64,000 nt of DNA from Coemansia sp. RSA 487 (taxonomy: Eukaryota; Kickxellomycota; Kickxellomycetes; Kickxellales; Kickxellaceae), in contig JANBRJ010000084.1 in NCBI GenBank assembly GCA_027577595.1, forward strand, positions 1-64,000. Direction: 5' to 3'. A program made the translations under genes and the position numbers. Position 1 is the first letter of the stretch; each line of letters starts with the position of its first letter. Below the pieces are notes generated by a model that saw only the letters and a program-made list of their open reading frames with translations, made no database searches and had not been told where the DNA came from. Below are positions 55,976-64,000 of this stretch, in pieces.

Positions 55976-57658
55976 ATGACAATGAGCACAGCAGAGGCTC
56001 TGGCAGACAGCGAGGATTTTATCCGGCTAGCATCTTCATCGAGCGAAGAGGAGAGAGAGAACGACGAGCAGGCATATGACGAGGACGAGGAAAGGGAGCC
56101 CCTGCCAAACGGCAAGCGTGCCGCCGAGGCAGCAAAAACAGCGACAGAAAACAAAACCAGAAACAACCACGAGATATGCTACAACGGACAGGCGCTGCCT
56201 CCATGGCTCAAGGGCCACAACCGGCTGGGCAAGGGCAAGTATCCAGATATCAGTGACATGATCAATGAGGAAATGAGCCTGTTCGTCAAGTACATTTCGC
56301 CCACACCCGAGGAGCACCAGATGCGTGTGTGGGTCATCAACCGCCTGCAGCGCGTACTGGACAATATGCATCTCCTAGACGCCGATGCCCAGGCGCTATG
56401 CTTTGGCAGTTTTGCCACCCGTCTGTACTTGCCCACCAGTGACATCGATATGACCGTCATGCTGTACAAAAAGAATTCCTCTAAGAAGGCGGTGGCTCCT
56501 GCATACGAGAACAAGGAGGCCGTCCGCCGCTTCCTCTACACGCTGGCAAAACACTTGAAGAACGCAGGGTTCTGCCAGTCGTGCGAGGTCATTGCGCACG
56601 CCCGCGTACCCATCATCAAGACCCACGAGATGATCACTGGAATCGCCGTTGACATCTCGATCAATGCAGACAGCGGCGTCCAGTCGGCGGGCGTCCAGAA
56701 ATCGTTCTCCGAAAAGGTGTATCCAGACGCTCTGCGCTCCATCGTCCTGGTCATCAAGCAGTTTCTGTCGCAGCGCTCGATGAATGAGGTCTACACCGGC
56801 GGTATCGGCTCATACGCTATTACGCTGCTGGCAGTCAGTTTATTCCAGACGCATCCGCGCGTGCTGTCTGGTGGTTTACAGCTCACAAAGAACCTGGGCA
56901 TTCTGCTGATCGAGTTCTTTGAGCTGTACGGCAAGCGCTTCAACTACGACAACGTGTGCATCAGCGTGCTTGAGAACGGCCGATACCTTGATAAGCGCAG
57001 AAAGGGGTTCTTCAACATGGGACAGTCGTATCTACTATCAATAGAAGACCCGTGTGATACGTCTAATGACGTTTCTAAGGGTACGTACGGGATTTTGAGA
57101 ATTAAGCAAACGTTTGGCGGTGCCTACGATCTGATCAACAACGCCATATTTGCATACCACCAGACAAGGAAGCATGGCGAGCCGATCAATGACACATTAC
57201 GGTCCACCGCGGCGGTTTCCTTCACTTCAAACGGCTCGGGGGACCAATCCAGGAGAAAGCGGATAAAGGCCATGGATGGAAATGCACGGAAAGCCACTGG
57301 TGGCTCTGGGATGTTCAACGACAACCCGAATGCACATGTATCTTTCCTGTCAAGTATCTTGTCGGTAAGCGCAGGCGTTGTAAAAAGCCGTGAGAGGCTT
57401 GTCCGAGAGTTCTATAAGGGCACGATGCAAAAGGTGCTGGGCGTCCAGTACCAACCAAGCCTGACAAACCTTCTTCCTGATAACTCGAAAGATGCTGATA
57501 CCGCATCGGATGCCGTAAAAGCCGCCACCGAAGCGTCTGCGGTAAAGGAGATGTCGGCGCAGGAGACAATCGCCACAATGAATTTTGATTTCACCAAATC
57601 TGGCGCAACAAGTGGCGCTCCTACCGACAAAGTCATTACCATTAGCGATGGCGAGTAA
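55976..57658 (+). CDS. Trf4/5 (PAPD5/Cid14) non-canonical poly(A) polymerase
   Basis: Nuclear nucleotidyltransferase of the TRAMP complex that oligoadenylates RNAs for the exosome. The 560-aa protein has an acidic N-terminus (about 20-42) and the entry motif PPWLKGHNRLGKGKYPDISD (75-94). The polymerase-beta core shows GS at 144-145 and catalytic Asp156 and Asp158 in TSDIDMTV, plus Asp226 in GIAVDISIN. The PAP-associated domain is at about 310-380 (LGILLIEFFELYGKRFNYDN). It ends with a polar Ser/Ala-rich tail. Its TRAMP partner Mtr4 is encoded in the same window. Confidence 0.95.
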   Translation: MTMSTAEALADSEDFIRLASSSSEEERENDEQAYDEDEEREPLPNGKRAAEAAKTATENKTRNNHEICYNGQALPPWLKGHNRLGKGKYPDISDMINEEMSLFVKYISPTPEEHQMRVWVINRLQRVLDNMHLLDADAQALCFGSFATRLYLPTSDIDMTVMLYKKNSSKKAVAPAYENKEAVRRFLYTLAKHLKNAGFCQSCEVIAHARVPIIKTHEMITGIAVDISINADSGVQSAGVQKSFSEKVYPDALRSIVLVIKQFLSQRSMNEVYTGGIGSYAITLLAVSLFQTHPRVLSGGLQLTKNLGILLIEFFELYGKRFNYDNVCISVLENGRYLDKRRKGFFNMGQSYLLSIEDPCDTSNDVSKGTYGILRIKQTFGGAYDLINNAIFAYHQTRKHGEPINDTLRSTAAVSFTSNGSGDQSRRKRIKAMDGNARKATGGSGMFNDNPNAHVSFLSSILSVSAGVVKSRERLVREFYKGTMQKVLGVQYQPSLTNLLPDNSKDADTASDAVKAATEASAVKEMSAQETIATMNFDFTKSGATSGAPTDKVITISDGE

Positions 57659-58509
57659 GTTACTCATCTATTAAATATATACATTTTGCGTAGTTTACAA
57701 TCATTAAAGCGTGTGTTTTTTAGAGCGGTGCTTGCAAACAATCTACAAGTTTCTTTCTTTTTGGGATTCCATTGTTCGTAAAAGTGAAATTGGGGGAAGG
57801 GGAGGTCAAACTTTGCGATACTTTTCCATTCCATGTGCAGTTTTTCTTTCTCATTATTTCCAAATATAGTGATGTAAAAATGTTTACGAAATAGGCACCT
57901 AAACAACGGGTAAGCTTCGTTTACCGTAAAAAGCCAAAGGGCTAAACTCCATATATGGCGCTTCGGACATGCAAATTAAGACAACAGTTTCCCCCATTAC
58001 CCAAATATAAAGACCGCAAAATACAGTAATCGTCAAGGTGGGAAATCAGAAGCATCATATGTATCTGCCGATCCTGCAGAAAATGTGCCAAAACTCTATG
58101 ATATCCCCATAAACGAACAAACAAAATATGATACGCTCAAGCACGTAACATTTTCAGACCCGGGTACTTTTTTTTCCCATGGGATCGTTTTTTCTTTCAG
58201 CCAAAATGGGTAGACAAAGGACAAAGTGGATGACTCTGGGTCTGGGCAACACAAGACATTAGTCAAAGAGCAAAAAATGATAAAGAACGAGGAGAAAGAG
58301 GCGCAGGCCTTTATAAGTAGTAATTTTTGGGGGCTTACGATTCCAAGCAGTAAACCAAAAAGTCTCGGCCACTTTTTTTCGTACAAGATAATAACAATGG
58401 CTATTCTATCACATCAGAATGGAACAAAACATACACTTTCTTTTGCTGGATGTGTATTTTGGACACTTTATAATAACTTTCGTCGGGGAGTGAGGGGAGC
58501 TCAATCGAC
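57659..58509. other. Intergenic region before micropeptide gene C
   Basis: AT-rich; no gene supported despite frames up to 96 codons. Near its right end an AGGGG element (58493-58497) precedes the micropeptide TATA box. Confidence 0.5.
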
Positions 58510-58517
58510 TATATAAA
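58510..58517 (+). promoter_or_regulatory. TATA box of micropeptide gene C
   Basis: TATATAAA 154 bp upstream of the ATG, followed by a pyrimidine-rich and A/C-rich leader without any earlier ATG. An AGGGG element sits 13 bp upstream of the box. Confidence 0.6.
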
Positions 58518-58663
58518 CATTCCCTCCTTCCTTCCTTTCTTCATTTGCGTCCCAAGCCAGTACTCGTTCATTGCAGCAACATCTTTTCCTCCCTCCCAAC
58601 CCCCAGTCAATATTACTTATTGAATTTACACGCACTTCACTACACCACTAGTAAATTTTAAAA

Positions 58664-58768
58664 ATGAGCCCTTTTGTTAACTTTGGTGAGGAGCGTGACA
58701 TTGATACCCGTGAAAAGACTGGCGGCATTTCTACCGAGGAGGCACGCGAGTACACCATCCAAGTATAA
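58664..58768 (+). CDS. Micropeptide C of the same family (34 aa)
   Basis: MSPFVNFGEE, then RDIDTREKTGGISTEEAREY, then TIQV and stop. It shares R-D-I-D-x-R and G-G-I-x-[ST]-E-E-A-R-E-Y with member B at identical spacing. The A-rich context before the ATG (TTAAAAATG) is favourable for initiation. There is no signal or TM segment. It is convergent with the Pus8/9-like gene (3' ends about 145 bp apart). Function unknown; the TATA box, AGGGG element and leader suggest strong or inducible expression, which is inference. Confidence 0.72.
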   Translation: MSPFVNFGEERDIDTREKTGGISTEEAREYTIQV

Positions 58769-58912
58769 AATTCACACCAGCAAAATCCGGCTTTCTTGAA
58801 ACTAGCATGTTTTTGGCTTCATTATTACGACAAATATAATAAATATGGGCATCTGGGATCATATATATTATCAAATACTTGAAAAAGAACCTAGAATAAA
58901 GAGCAAGAAAAT

Positions 58913-60280
58913 TCACTTTTCAGAATGGTATTTGACAGAATCGACCAGATCGGATGCGTCTTGGGCCCAGGCCGGAAGCGGAGTCTCGAAAGTCCAGCCG
59001 GGTCCGCTATACCTCCACGCGTGAAGCCAAATGGACAGCTCGTCGGGGGTTGGGTCCGGATACGTTGGATTCGAGCACTTGGGGCACATGCGGGGCACAT
59101 TGTCGTCAACTGACTGTCCAACATGGTCGACAAGCTCCTGTTTGGTTTTCCACTCCTCCATCCTGTGCACAAGAGGCAGCCACGCCTCGTTAGTATCATT
59201 GTCCCGTTTGCCAGCCATCTTTTCAGGTCTTTCCACCGCAGTAGTATCGGGTGCCTTGGGAAGGGGTTGTTGTTTGTTAGTCTGTGGCAGATCAGGTAAA
59301 TTGCCACCCTTGCCGAGCTCTCGGCCCCAAACATCCTCGTTGCAGTACAAAGGGTCATTGGCGATTGGATAGCCCAGGAACTGCAAGTGCACACGGATCT
59401 GATGGGTCCTGCCTGTTTTCGGACGACAGTACACGATGCTTGTTGTGCCGTCGCCGGAAAGCCTTCGGAACTCGGTCATCGAGGGCTTTCCGTCAGCAGA
59501 GTCGACGCAGTTAAGGCTCAGTTTGTGCGCAACCACACGGATCGGTTGGTCGCATACGACGTGGCCGGCTGGAAAGTCGCCCTTGACCTTGCAAATGTAC
59601 TCCTTCTGGATCCGGTGCGCCCTAAAGTCCACTTCCATTTCGCGTGCCTTTTGCGCATTGAGCGCAATAAGCATCAGCCCCGAGGTCAGGCGATCCAGGC
59701 GGTTGACAGGAAACAATCCACTGTATCCGTGCTTGAGCTCCAGGACACGGATCACAGAGTTGTAGTTGTAGCGGCCGCTCGGATGCACAGGCAGGCTGGG
59801 CGGCTTGTCGATGACCAAGAGCCCGTCGTCTTCATCGCCGTCGCTGACTATACCAATGGGCGTTGTGCCAACGGGTGGCTCGTGACGGTGGATGTAGTGC
59901 GTGACGAGGTCGCCGTTCCTCACAATGGCCGAGGGATCGACTTTGGCTCCGTTCAGCTCAATCAGACCCTGGCGGATCGCTGCCTCGTAGTAGTCCGCCG
60001 ACCGGTCGCGGAACTCTTGGCTAAACACTTGGAAAATGCTACGCCCGACCCACCGGCCCTTTGCATGCGTCGCATACTTGTGGTAGTACGGGTGGATCCG
60101 CTGCAGCCCGTCTTCCTCGTAGTATATGTCCATTGCATTTAACTCGTGCTTGGCTTCATCGCTATTCTCTTTTCTCCGCTTATTGTTGCGGTTGTCTAGA
60201 GTTCCTGCAACACATGATTCTGAGAGCTTGTGCTTTTTTTTCCATACCATTTTACCGAATAGACTATATGCTGTTTTCAT
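58913..60280 (-). CDS. RluA-family pseudouridine synthase, Pus8/Pus9 (RPUSD2) type
   Basis: Predicted enzyme isomerising uridine in RNA; yeast Pus8/Rib2 and Pus9 act at tRNA position 32. The 455-aa protein has a basic NLS-like start (possible alternative ATG at 60250, MVWKKKHK). An S4-like/THUMP-free N-part follows (YYEAAIRQGLIELNGAKVDP), then the catalytic domain. The RluA motif NRLDRLTSGL contains catalytic Asp196; GLLVIDKPPSLPVHPSGRYN precedes it and CRPKTGRTHQIRVHLQFLG follows. The C-terminal extension has a CPKC pair and ends LSIWLHAWRYSGPGWTFETP, as in RPUSD2/Pus9. No deaminase domain (as in Rib2) is present. Confidence 0.92.
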   Translation of the reverse strand: MKTAYSLFGKMVWKKKHKLSESCVAGTLDNRNNKRRKENSDEAKHELNAMDIYYEEDGLQRIHPYYHKYATHAKGRWVGRSIFQVFSQEFRDRSADYYEAAIRQGLIELNGAKVDPSAIVRNGDLVTHYIHRHEPPVGTTPIGIVSDGDEDDGLLVIDKPPSLPVHPSGRYNYNSVIRVLELKHGYSGLFPVNRLDRLTSGLMLIALNAQKAREMEVDFRAHRIQKEYICKVKGDFPAGHVVCDQPIRVVAHKLSLNCVDSADGKPSMTEFRRLSGDGTTSIVYCRPKTGRTHQIRVHLQFLGYPIANDPLYCNEDVWGRELGKGGNLPDLPQTNKQQPLPKAPDTTAVERPEKMAGKRDNDTNEAWLPLVHRMEEWKTKQELVDHVGQSVDDNVPRMCPKCSNPTYPDPTPDELSIWLHAWRYSGPGWTFETPLPAWAQDASDLVDSVKYHSEK

Positions 60281-60380
60281 ACAAAAAAGTGACGAGAAAG
60301 AAAATGATATTCTTCATGACAGCCATCAGTCAAAATGTAGCTTTGGCCTCAATCAGAGCGCATTTCCAAACACTATTTAT

Positions 60381-60386
60381 CACGTG
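60381..60386. promoter_or_regulatory. CACGTG site upstream of the pseudouridine synthase gene
   Basis: TTATCACGTGTATG about 101 bp upstream of the first ATG of the gene and 43 bp from the ARP10 stop. Confidence 0.4.
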
Positions 60387-60428
60387 TATGGGATTTTCTT
60401 TGCTCGCCTGAGAAAGTATAAAATCAGC

Positions 60429-61874
60429 TTAGTCCAGCCGCGAAAGCAGCTCAGAGGGAGACTCGTCGAACTCGTCACGGCGCACATCGACACCACCGAT
60501 CTTGGCGGCCACAGCCAGCGACGCGCCAATCCACGGCCTGTCAGCGGCAGCAAACAGCGATCCATTAGAACCACAGTCAGCCAGCGCAGCATCCTTGGCC
60601 AGCGCACGCCAGCGAGGCATCGACTCGAGCCTGAGCCTCAGGTCCTGCAGCACACGTGCACTGAAGTTGGGCATATTGGCAACACCGCCTGTGACAAGGA
60701 TGCTGCGCACCAGCGCACGGCGCGTATCGACAGGCGTCTTTGCAATGCAGGCAATCAGAGCATCAATGGTCCCCATGTGGTCGGCTGTCTTGTCGCCAGC
60801 CAAAAGGACTTCAGCAGAGCGTTCGCGAATCCACGAGGGCATAGCAAGGACGCCGCGCATATCGTGGACGTCGGTGGTCAGTGCAAACCTGGTGTCCCTT
60901 TGGTCGGCGGGACCCGATGCATTGGCTTGGAACCACTCAACCAGCTCACGGTCCAGGGAGTCTGTGTCCAGACGGCAGCCATCGAGCATGGCCAGTATGT
61001 GCGGGGGTGGCGTCACGGGAGACGCATACAGAAGTTTTGTGACGATGTGGCGGACAACAGCGTCTGTCAGAATGCTGTCGATGTTGTCGGACCGCGCAAA
61101 CTTGCTCAGCGCAACAGGCGGACTGTCCCTGAGGGACTCTATAACGGCGAACCGCCTAACCAGGGCGCGCACAGTGTCGTGCACCGACTGGCCGGCCAGC
61201 GGCGTGGCCACGGTGTACGAGTGCAGCGGACGCGAATCGTACACGGGAGTGACGGTGGTGACGCGGTGGCCACAGTCGACAACCAGGCCAGTGGTTCTAC
61301 CGCACGTCATCAGCGCAAGCACCGGAGCCGGAAAGAACGACACTTGCGGCACACGCAGGTTTCCTAGCAGCACGCGCGTAAGGGTGCGCTTGACGGGAGC
61401 AGGGAGCATCGGCGACTCCACAATGGCCACCTTCTTGGTCTTTGCATCCACCAGCAAATGGTCTCTGTACACGTGGCGCAAGTGCTCTAGCAGCGCACAT
61501 TCCAGCAGCGCGTCCATTTGCTCGCTCTCTTCGCTCGCATGTGCTTTGGGCAAGAGCCCGTGTCGCTGGACAACCGGCCGCTGAAGATACGTGTCACTTT
61601 CTGTGCCATACGTCCCGTACAGGTCCTCCTTGTGCAGCGGATGCGCGTCGCCAGAAAACCCCGCACGCAGCGTGTATGTGCCGAGATCCAGCACCACTTT
61701 CTCCTCGGCCGACGCTGAGGACGACGAGTACACCGATCCAGAAGTAAACAGTCCTGCTGATGCTCCTAGTGTCCGTCTGCCGCTAGGCGTCGATGGGGTG
61801 TCAAGGAAGCTGCGTCTGTTGCCAGACGCAACGTCCAGCCCAAGGGTGTTGAGGGAATCCGATACGCCGGTCAT
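60429..61874 (-). CDS. ARP10: Actin-related protein Arp10/ACTR10 (dynactin pointed-end)
   Basis: Predicted Arp at the pointed end of the dynactin filament, aiding dynein cargo transport. The 481-aa product has a Ser-rich N-terminal extension (1-58) followed by the actin-fold phosphate-1 loop VVLDLGTYTLRAGFSGD. VAIVESPMLPAPVKRTLTR and VSFFPAPVLALMTCGRTTGL (phosphate-2 region) and the LVTGGVANMPNF adenosine-like motif near residue 400 complete the fold. The divergence and the PSWIRERSAEVLL segment fit ACTR10/Arp11 better than actin, Arp1 or Arp4-8. Confidence 0.85.
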   Translation of the reverse strand: MTGVSDSLNTLGLDVASGNRRSFLDTPSTPSGRRTLGASAGLFTSGSVYSSSSASAEEKVVLDLGTYTLRAGFSGDAHPLHKEDLYGTYGTESDTYLQRPVVQRHGLLPKAHASEESEQMDALLECALLEHLRHVYRDHLLVDAKTKKVAIVESPMLPAPVKRTLTRVLLGNLRVPQVSFFPAPVLALMTCGRTTGLVVDCGHRVTTVTPVYDSRPLHSYTVATPLAGQSVHDTVRALVRRFAVIESLRDSPPVALSKFARSDNIDSILTDAVVRHIVTKLLYASPVTPPPHILAMLDGCRLDTDSLDRELVEWFQANASGPADQRDTRFALTTDVHDMRGVLAMPSWIRERSAEVLLAGDKTADHMGTIDALIACIAKTPVDTRRALVRSILVTGGVANMPNFSARVLQDLRLRLESMPRWRALAKDAALADCGSNGSLFAAADRPWIGASLAVAAKIGGVDVRRDEFDESPSELLSRLD

Positions 61875-62074
61875 CGAAAGGAATAAGCTCGAATTGGAAC
61901 AACAGCAGCAACAAAAAGGATGACTTTTTTTTTTTAATTTACAAGTAATAATTAGGAAGCGAATGAAGAAAGCTTTGGTTTATTTGGAAAGTTTTCCTTT
62001 CCCTTAGGGAAGGGGGGAAAGGAGAGGAGGAGGAACCCCAGAAAAACGAATAAAGATCAAGACGAAAAAAAGGA

Positions 62075-63482
62075 TCATTCCCAGCCATCGTTGGCACCAG
62101 CAGCATCGTCGGTAGGTTGAGGAGGAAGCATGTCGGCGTGGCCAGCGAGTTCGGCAGATGGCGAGCGGGGCGAGAGCGGCTGGCGCGGCGAGATCGGCGA
62201 GTCATGCATGTGGTGCGGCGGCGGCGGTGGAGGCAGCCCGTCGTCCCCGTTGCGCCTGGGGCTAACTGACCGCGAGCCCGGCGGCGGAGAGCGGTAGGGC
62301 GAGCGGTACGGGGAACGCGAGCGCGACATGCGGCGGCGTGGCGGCGAACGCGACCTGTACGACGGGCGGCGCTGGTATGACGCGCCGGGCGAGCGCGAGC
62401 GCGACCGGCGGCCATACGAGCGCTCGCGGGGCGGCGGCGGGCGCCCATCGCCTCTTCCTCCGCTAGGCGGCACGCTCTACAGAACCCAAATCAAATCAAA
62501 TCCAAACCCAAATCCAAATCCAAACACAAGAATCAGAACCAAAATCTACACCTATTCATAGCACAGCAAATGCCTGGCAAATTGCTTCTGCTTACCTCAC
62601 GAATGATGATACGGCGGCCCCGCAGGTCCTCGCCGTCCAGCTTGCGGATGGCGTTCCTCAGTCCGCTCTCGTCCGTGAACTCGACGATGCCCTCGCCAGG
62701 CCGGCGCTTGTGCGCGTCAGCAAACGACACCTCGCCTGCGCGCCGCGCAAAGTCCTTGAGATCCTGTTGTTAAAAATAACCAAAAAAAGCACGTCCAGAC
62801 AAAAGATAAACCACCCATCTTCCTCGGTCGCTTCTTCTTAATCCATTGTCAGTTATTCGCCTTCCAAATGTTGTTCCACACAAGAGTCCATTAAACGACG
62901 CACCCTCCAAACTACCCTTCCTCTTACGACGCGCTGCTTTGTCATTATCTCTTCCACAAAAAAGCGCGTGCGATTATCCTCTTTCGCTGTCTTTGCAGCA
63001 GATAAAAACTCAAAAACAACTGAATAAACCTGCAACAGACCCTCCACCCACTTCTTCACACTCCCCTACTACAAGCACACAGCATAAACAAGACTTACCT
63101 GCCAGCTGACAGACGACGACAAGTTCTCGACAAGCACACGGAACGGCGTACGCTGCGGTGCTCCAGGCGCACTGGCGCCATACGGCCTACCGCGCCCGCC
63201 ACCACCGCCGCTGCCTCCACGCTCGTCGCGTCTTCCAAACCCTCCACCACGGTCGCGGTTGCGGTCCACACGCGCTGGCTCAATAATCAGCCTCTCGCCC
63301 ATAAAGTCACGGTTGTTAAAGTCGTGCATCACGTCCTCAGCGTCGCGCCGGTCGCGGAACTCCACAAACCCAAACCCTGACATTAGGCAGATGTCACGAA
63401 TTTCTCCGTATCCGCGGAACAGACGCTCAATATCCCGCTCACGCACATCGCGCGGAAGCCGTCCTACGTAAAGACGCGACAT
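62075..63482 (-). CDS. SR-family splicing factor with two RRMs, three exons
   Basis: Predicted SRSF4/5/6 or Srp2-like pre-mRNA splicing regulator. Exons on the minus strand: 63099-63482, 62596-62763 and 62075-62476; total 317 aa. Introns 62764-63098 (335 nt) and 62477-62595 (119 nt) have GT-AG ends and are phase 0. RRM1 (1-75) carries RNP2 LYVGRL and RNP1 GFGFVEF. RRM2 begins at RVLVENLSSSVSW and joins exon 2 as SWQ/DLKDFARRAGEV, the SR-protein invariant string. A Gly-Arg linker separates the RRMs. Exon 3 encodes the RS domain (many Arg-Ser pairs), then a Pro/Asp-rich tail ending GANDGWE. It is the only gene here with two introns. Confidence 0.9.
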
Positions 63483-63696
63483 TCTTTGAACAAAATCCCA
63501 ATCTTTTAGCTCTTTTTAAAAAAAATATATAAAAAAGATTAGAAAGGTATGAAGAGTAAAACAAAAGGATCCTCCCGCATTTTTTCAAACACTTTTATTC
63601 AAACGGCGCTTTTATAAACGAGCTCCAAGGAAAAAAAAACGCGTGGAAACAAAAACAACCGAAAATTCCTCTTGATCTAATCCTTCTTGATCGCAA

Positions 63697-64000
63697 TTAC
63701 TTTTTTTTGTTCTTTCCTTTGCCTTTATTGGTTCCAGCCGATGCGGTACCGTTGTTCTTGCTGTTACCAGTGCCGCTGGCTGTGTTCTTGGCTGTTTGGT
63801 TGCTGCTGCTGCTGCTGCTGTTGCTGCTAGCAGCGGTGGTGGTGGTGGTATTTTTGGGCGTTTGGCTCTCGGTGCCGGTCTTTTTGGCCGCCTTTTTGTC
63901 GGTAGTGTTGCTTACGTTGAATGAGCTTGGAAACTGTAGGTACGGTGGTGCGTCAAATGCCCTAAATGCCCGCTCCTTGCATATCCCCGTGCATTTTGGC
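63697..64000 (-). CDS. C-terminal part of a Lys-rich, low-complexity protein (runs off the window)
   Basis: About 100 codons, open to the window edge. The part nearest the edge is PKCTGICKERAFRAFDAPPY with a C-x3-C pair; then a Ser/Asn/Thr-rich linker encoded by GCT/GGT-type trinucleotide runs; then a basic end (KGKGKNKKK). The protein identity is not recognisable from this fragment; a basic tail of this kind is common in RNA-binding or nucleolar proteins. Confidence 0.55.
   Translation of the reverse strand, partial: PKCTGICKERAFRAFDAPPYLQFPSSFNVSNTTDKKAAKKTGTESQTPKNTTTTTAASSNSSSSSSNQTAKNTASGTGNSKNNGTASAGTNKGKGKNKKK

Noticed and set aside
58096-58386. 96-codon minus-strand frame before micropeptide C
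   Set aside because: Hydrophobic, Cys/Phe-rich translation of AT-rich DNA without start context or homology.
1-64000. Transposons, LTR or virus-derived elements, CRISPR arrays, rRNA genes
   Set aside because: No reverse transcriptase, integrase, transposase or capsid-like frame, no long terminal repeats, no regularly spaced repeats and no rRNA signature were recognised by eye.

Overview
The window is nuclear DNA from a fungus. It is densely packed with one-exon housekeeping genes on both strands, with short intergenic gaps, AT-rich leaders and GC-richer coding regions. Only two genes are clearly spliced. Fungal identity follows from fungal-type complexes (RSC, Dsn1, Trf4, PAN2). The mix of metazoan-like genes that many yeasts have lost (Aquarius, a FANCJ-type helicase, a KDM3-like demethylase, eIF3m, a Ki-67-like FHA protein) with scarce introns suggests an early-diverging, non-Dikarya lineage. 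A Kickxellales/Zoopagomycota-type fungus is my best guess, but this is inference only.

Layout. 0.3-10.5 kb (all minus strand): a P-loop NTPase of unknown role, Nic96/Nup93, a KDM3-like JmjC protein, a UVRAG/Atg14-like protein and eIF3m, followed by tRNA-Arg(CCT). 11-20 kb: Spp2-like splicing factor, a tubby-C-like small protein, a Ki-67-like FHA/PP1-docking protein, the NEDD8 E2 Ubc12, the kinetochore subunit Dsn1, an IAH1-type esterase, a micropeptide gene and a spliced Zip3/RNF212-type RING protein. 20-36.4 kb: Trm732/THADA, Mtr4, a flavodoxin-fold quinone reductase, the mitochondrial BCKDH E1-beta, a MARVEL-like membrane protein, a type I membrane protein and a small GPI-type secreted protein. 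36.7-47 kb: Aquarius, an Rsc9-like RSC subunit and a FANCJ-like helicase. 47-50.7 kb: a gene-poor AT-rich island holding two micropeptide genes and one orphan 52-aa ORF. 50.7-64 kb: PAN2, Atp11, Trf4/5, a fourth micropeptide, a Pus8/9-type pseudouridine synthase, Arp10, a spliced two-RRM SR protein and the 3' end of a Lys-rich protein.

Functional links. RNA metabolism is heavily represented: Mtr4 and Trf4 (TRAMP), PAN2 (deadenylation), Aquarius, Spp2 and an SR protein (splicing), and Trm732 plus a Pus8/9-like enzyme, two families that can act on tRNA anticodon-loop position 32. Mitosis and chromatin are represented by Dsn1, the Ki-67-like protein, Arp10 and Rsc9.

The most unusual content is a set of four tiny genes (27-43 codons, at 18.9, 48.6, 49.2 and 58.7 kb). 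Their products share a C-terminal motif, roughly R-D-x(8)-G-I-x-S-E-E-A-R-E-Y, and three of them have well-placed TATA boxes. I know of no description of this family. The second most unusual item is the Ki-67-like protein. No transposon, virus-derived element or CRISPR array was recognised.
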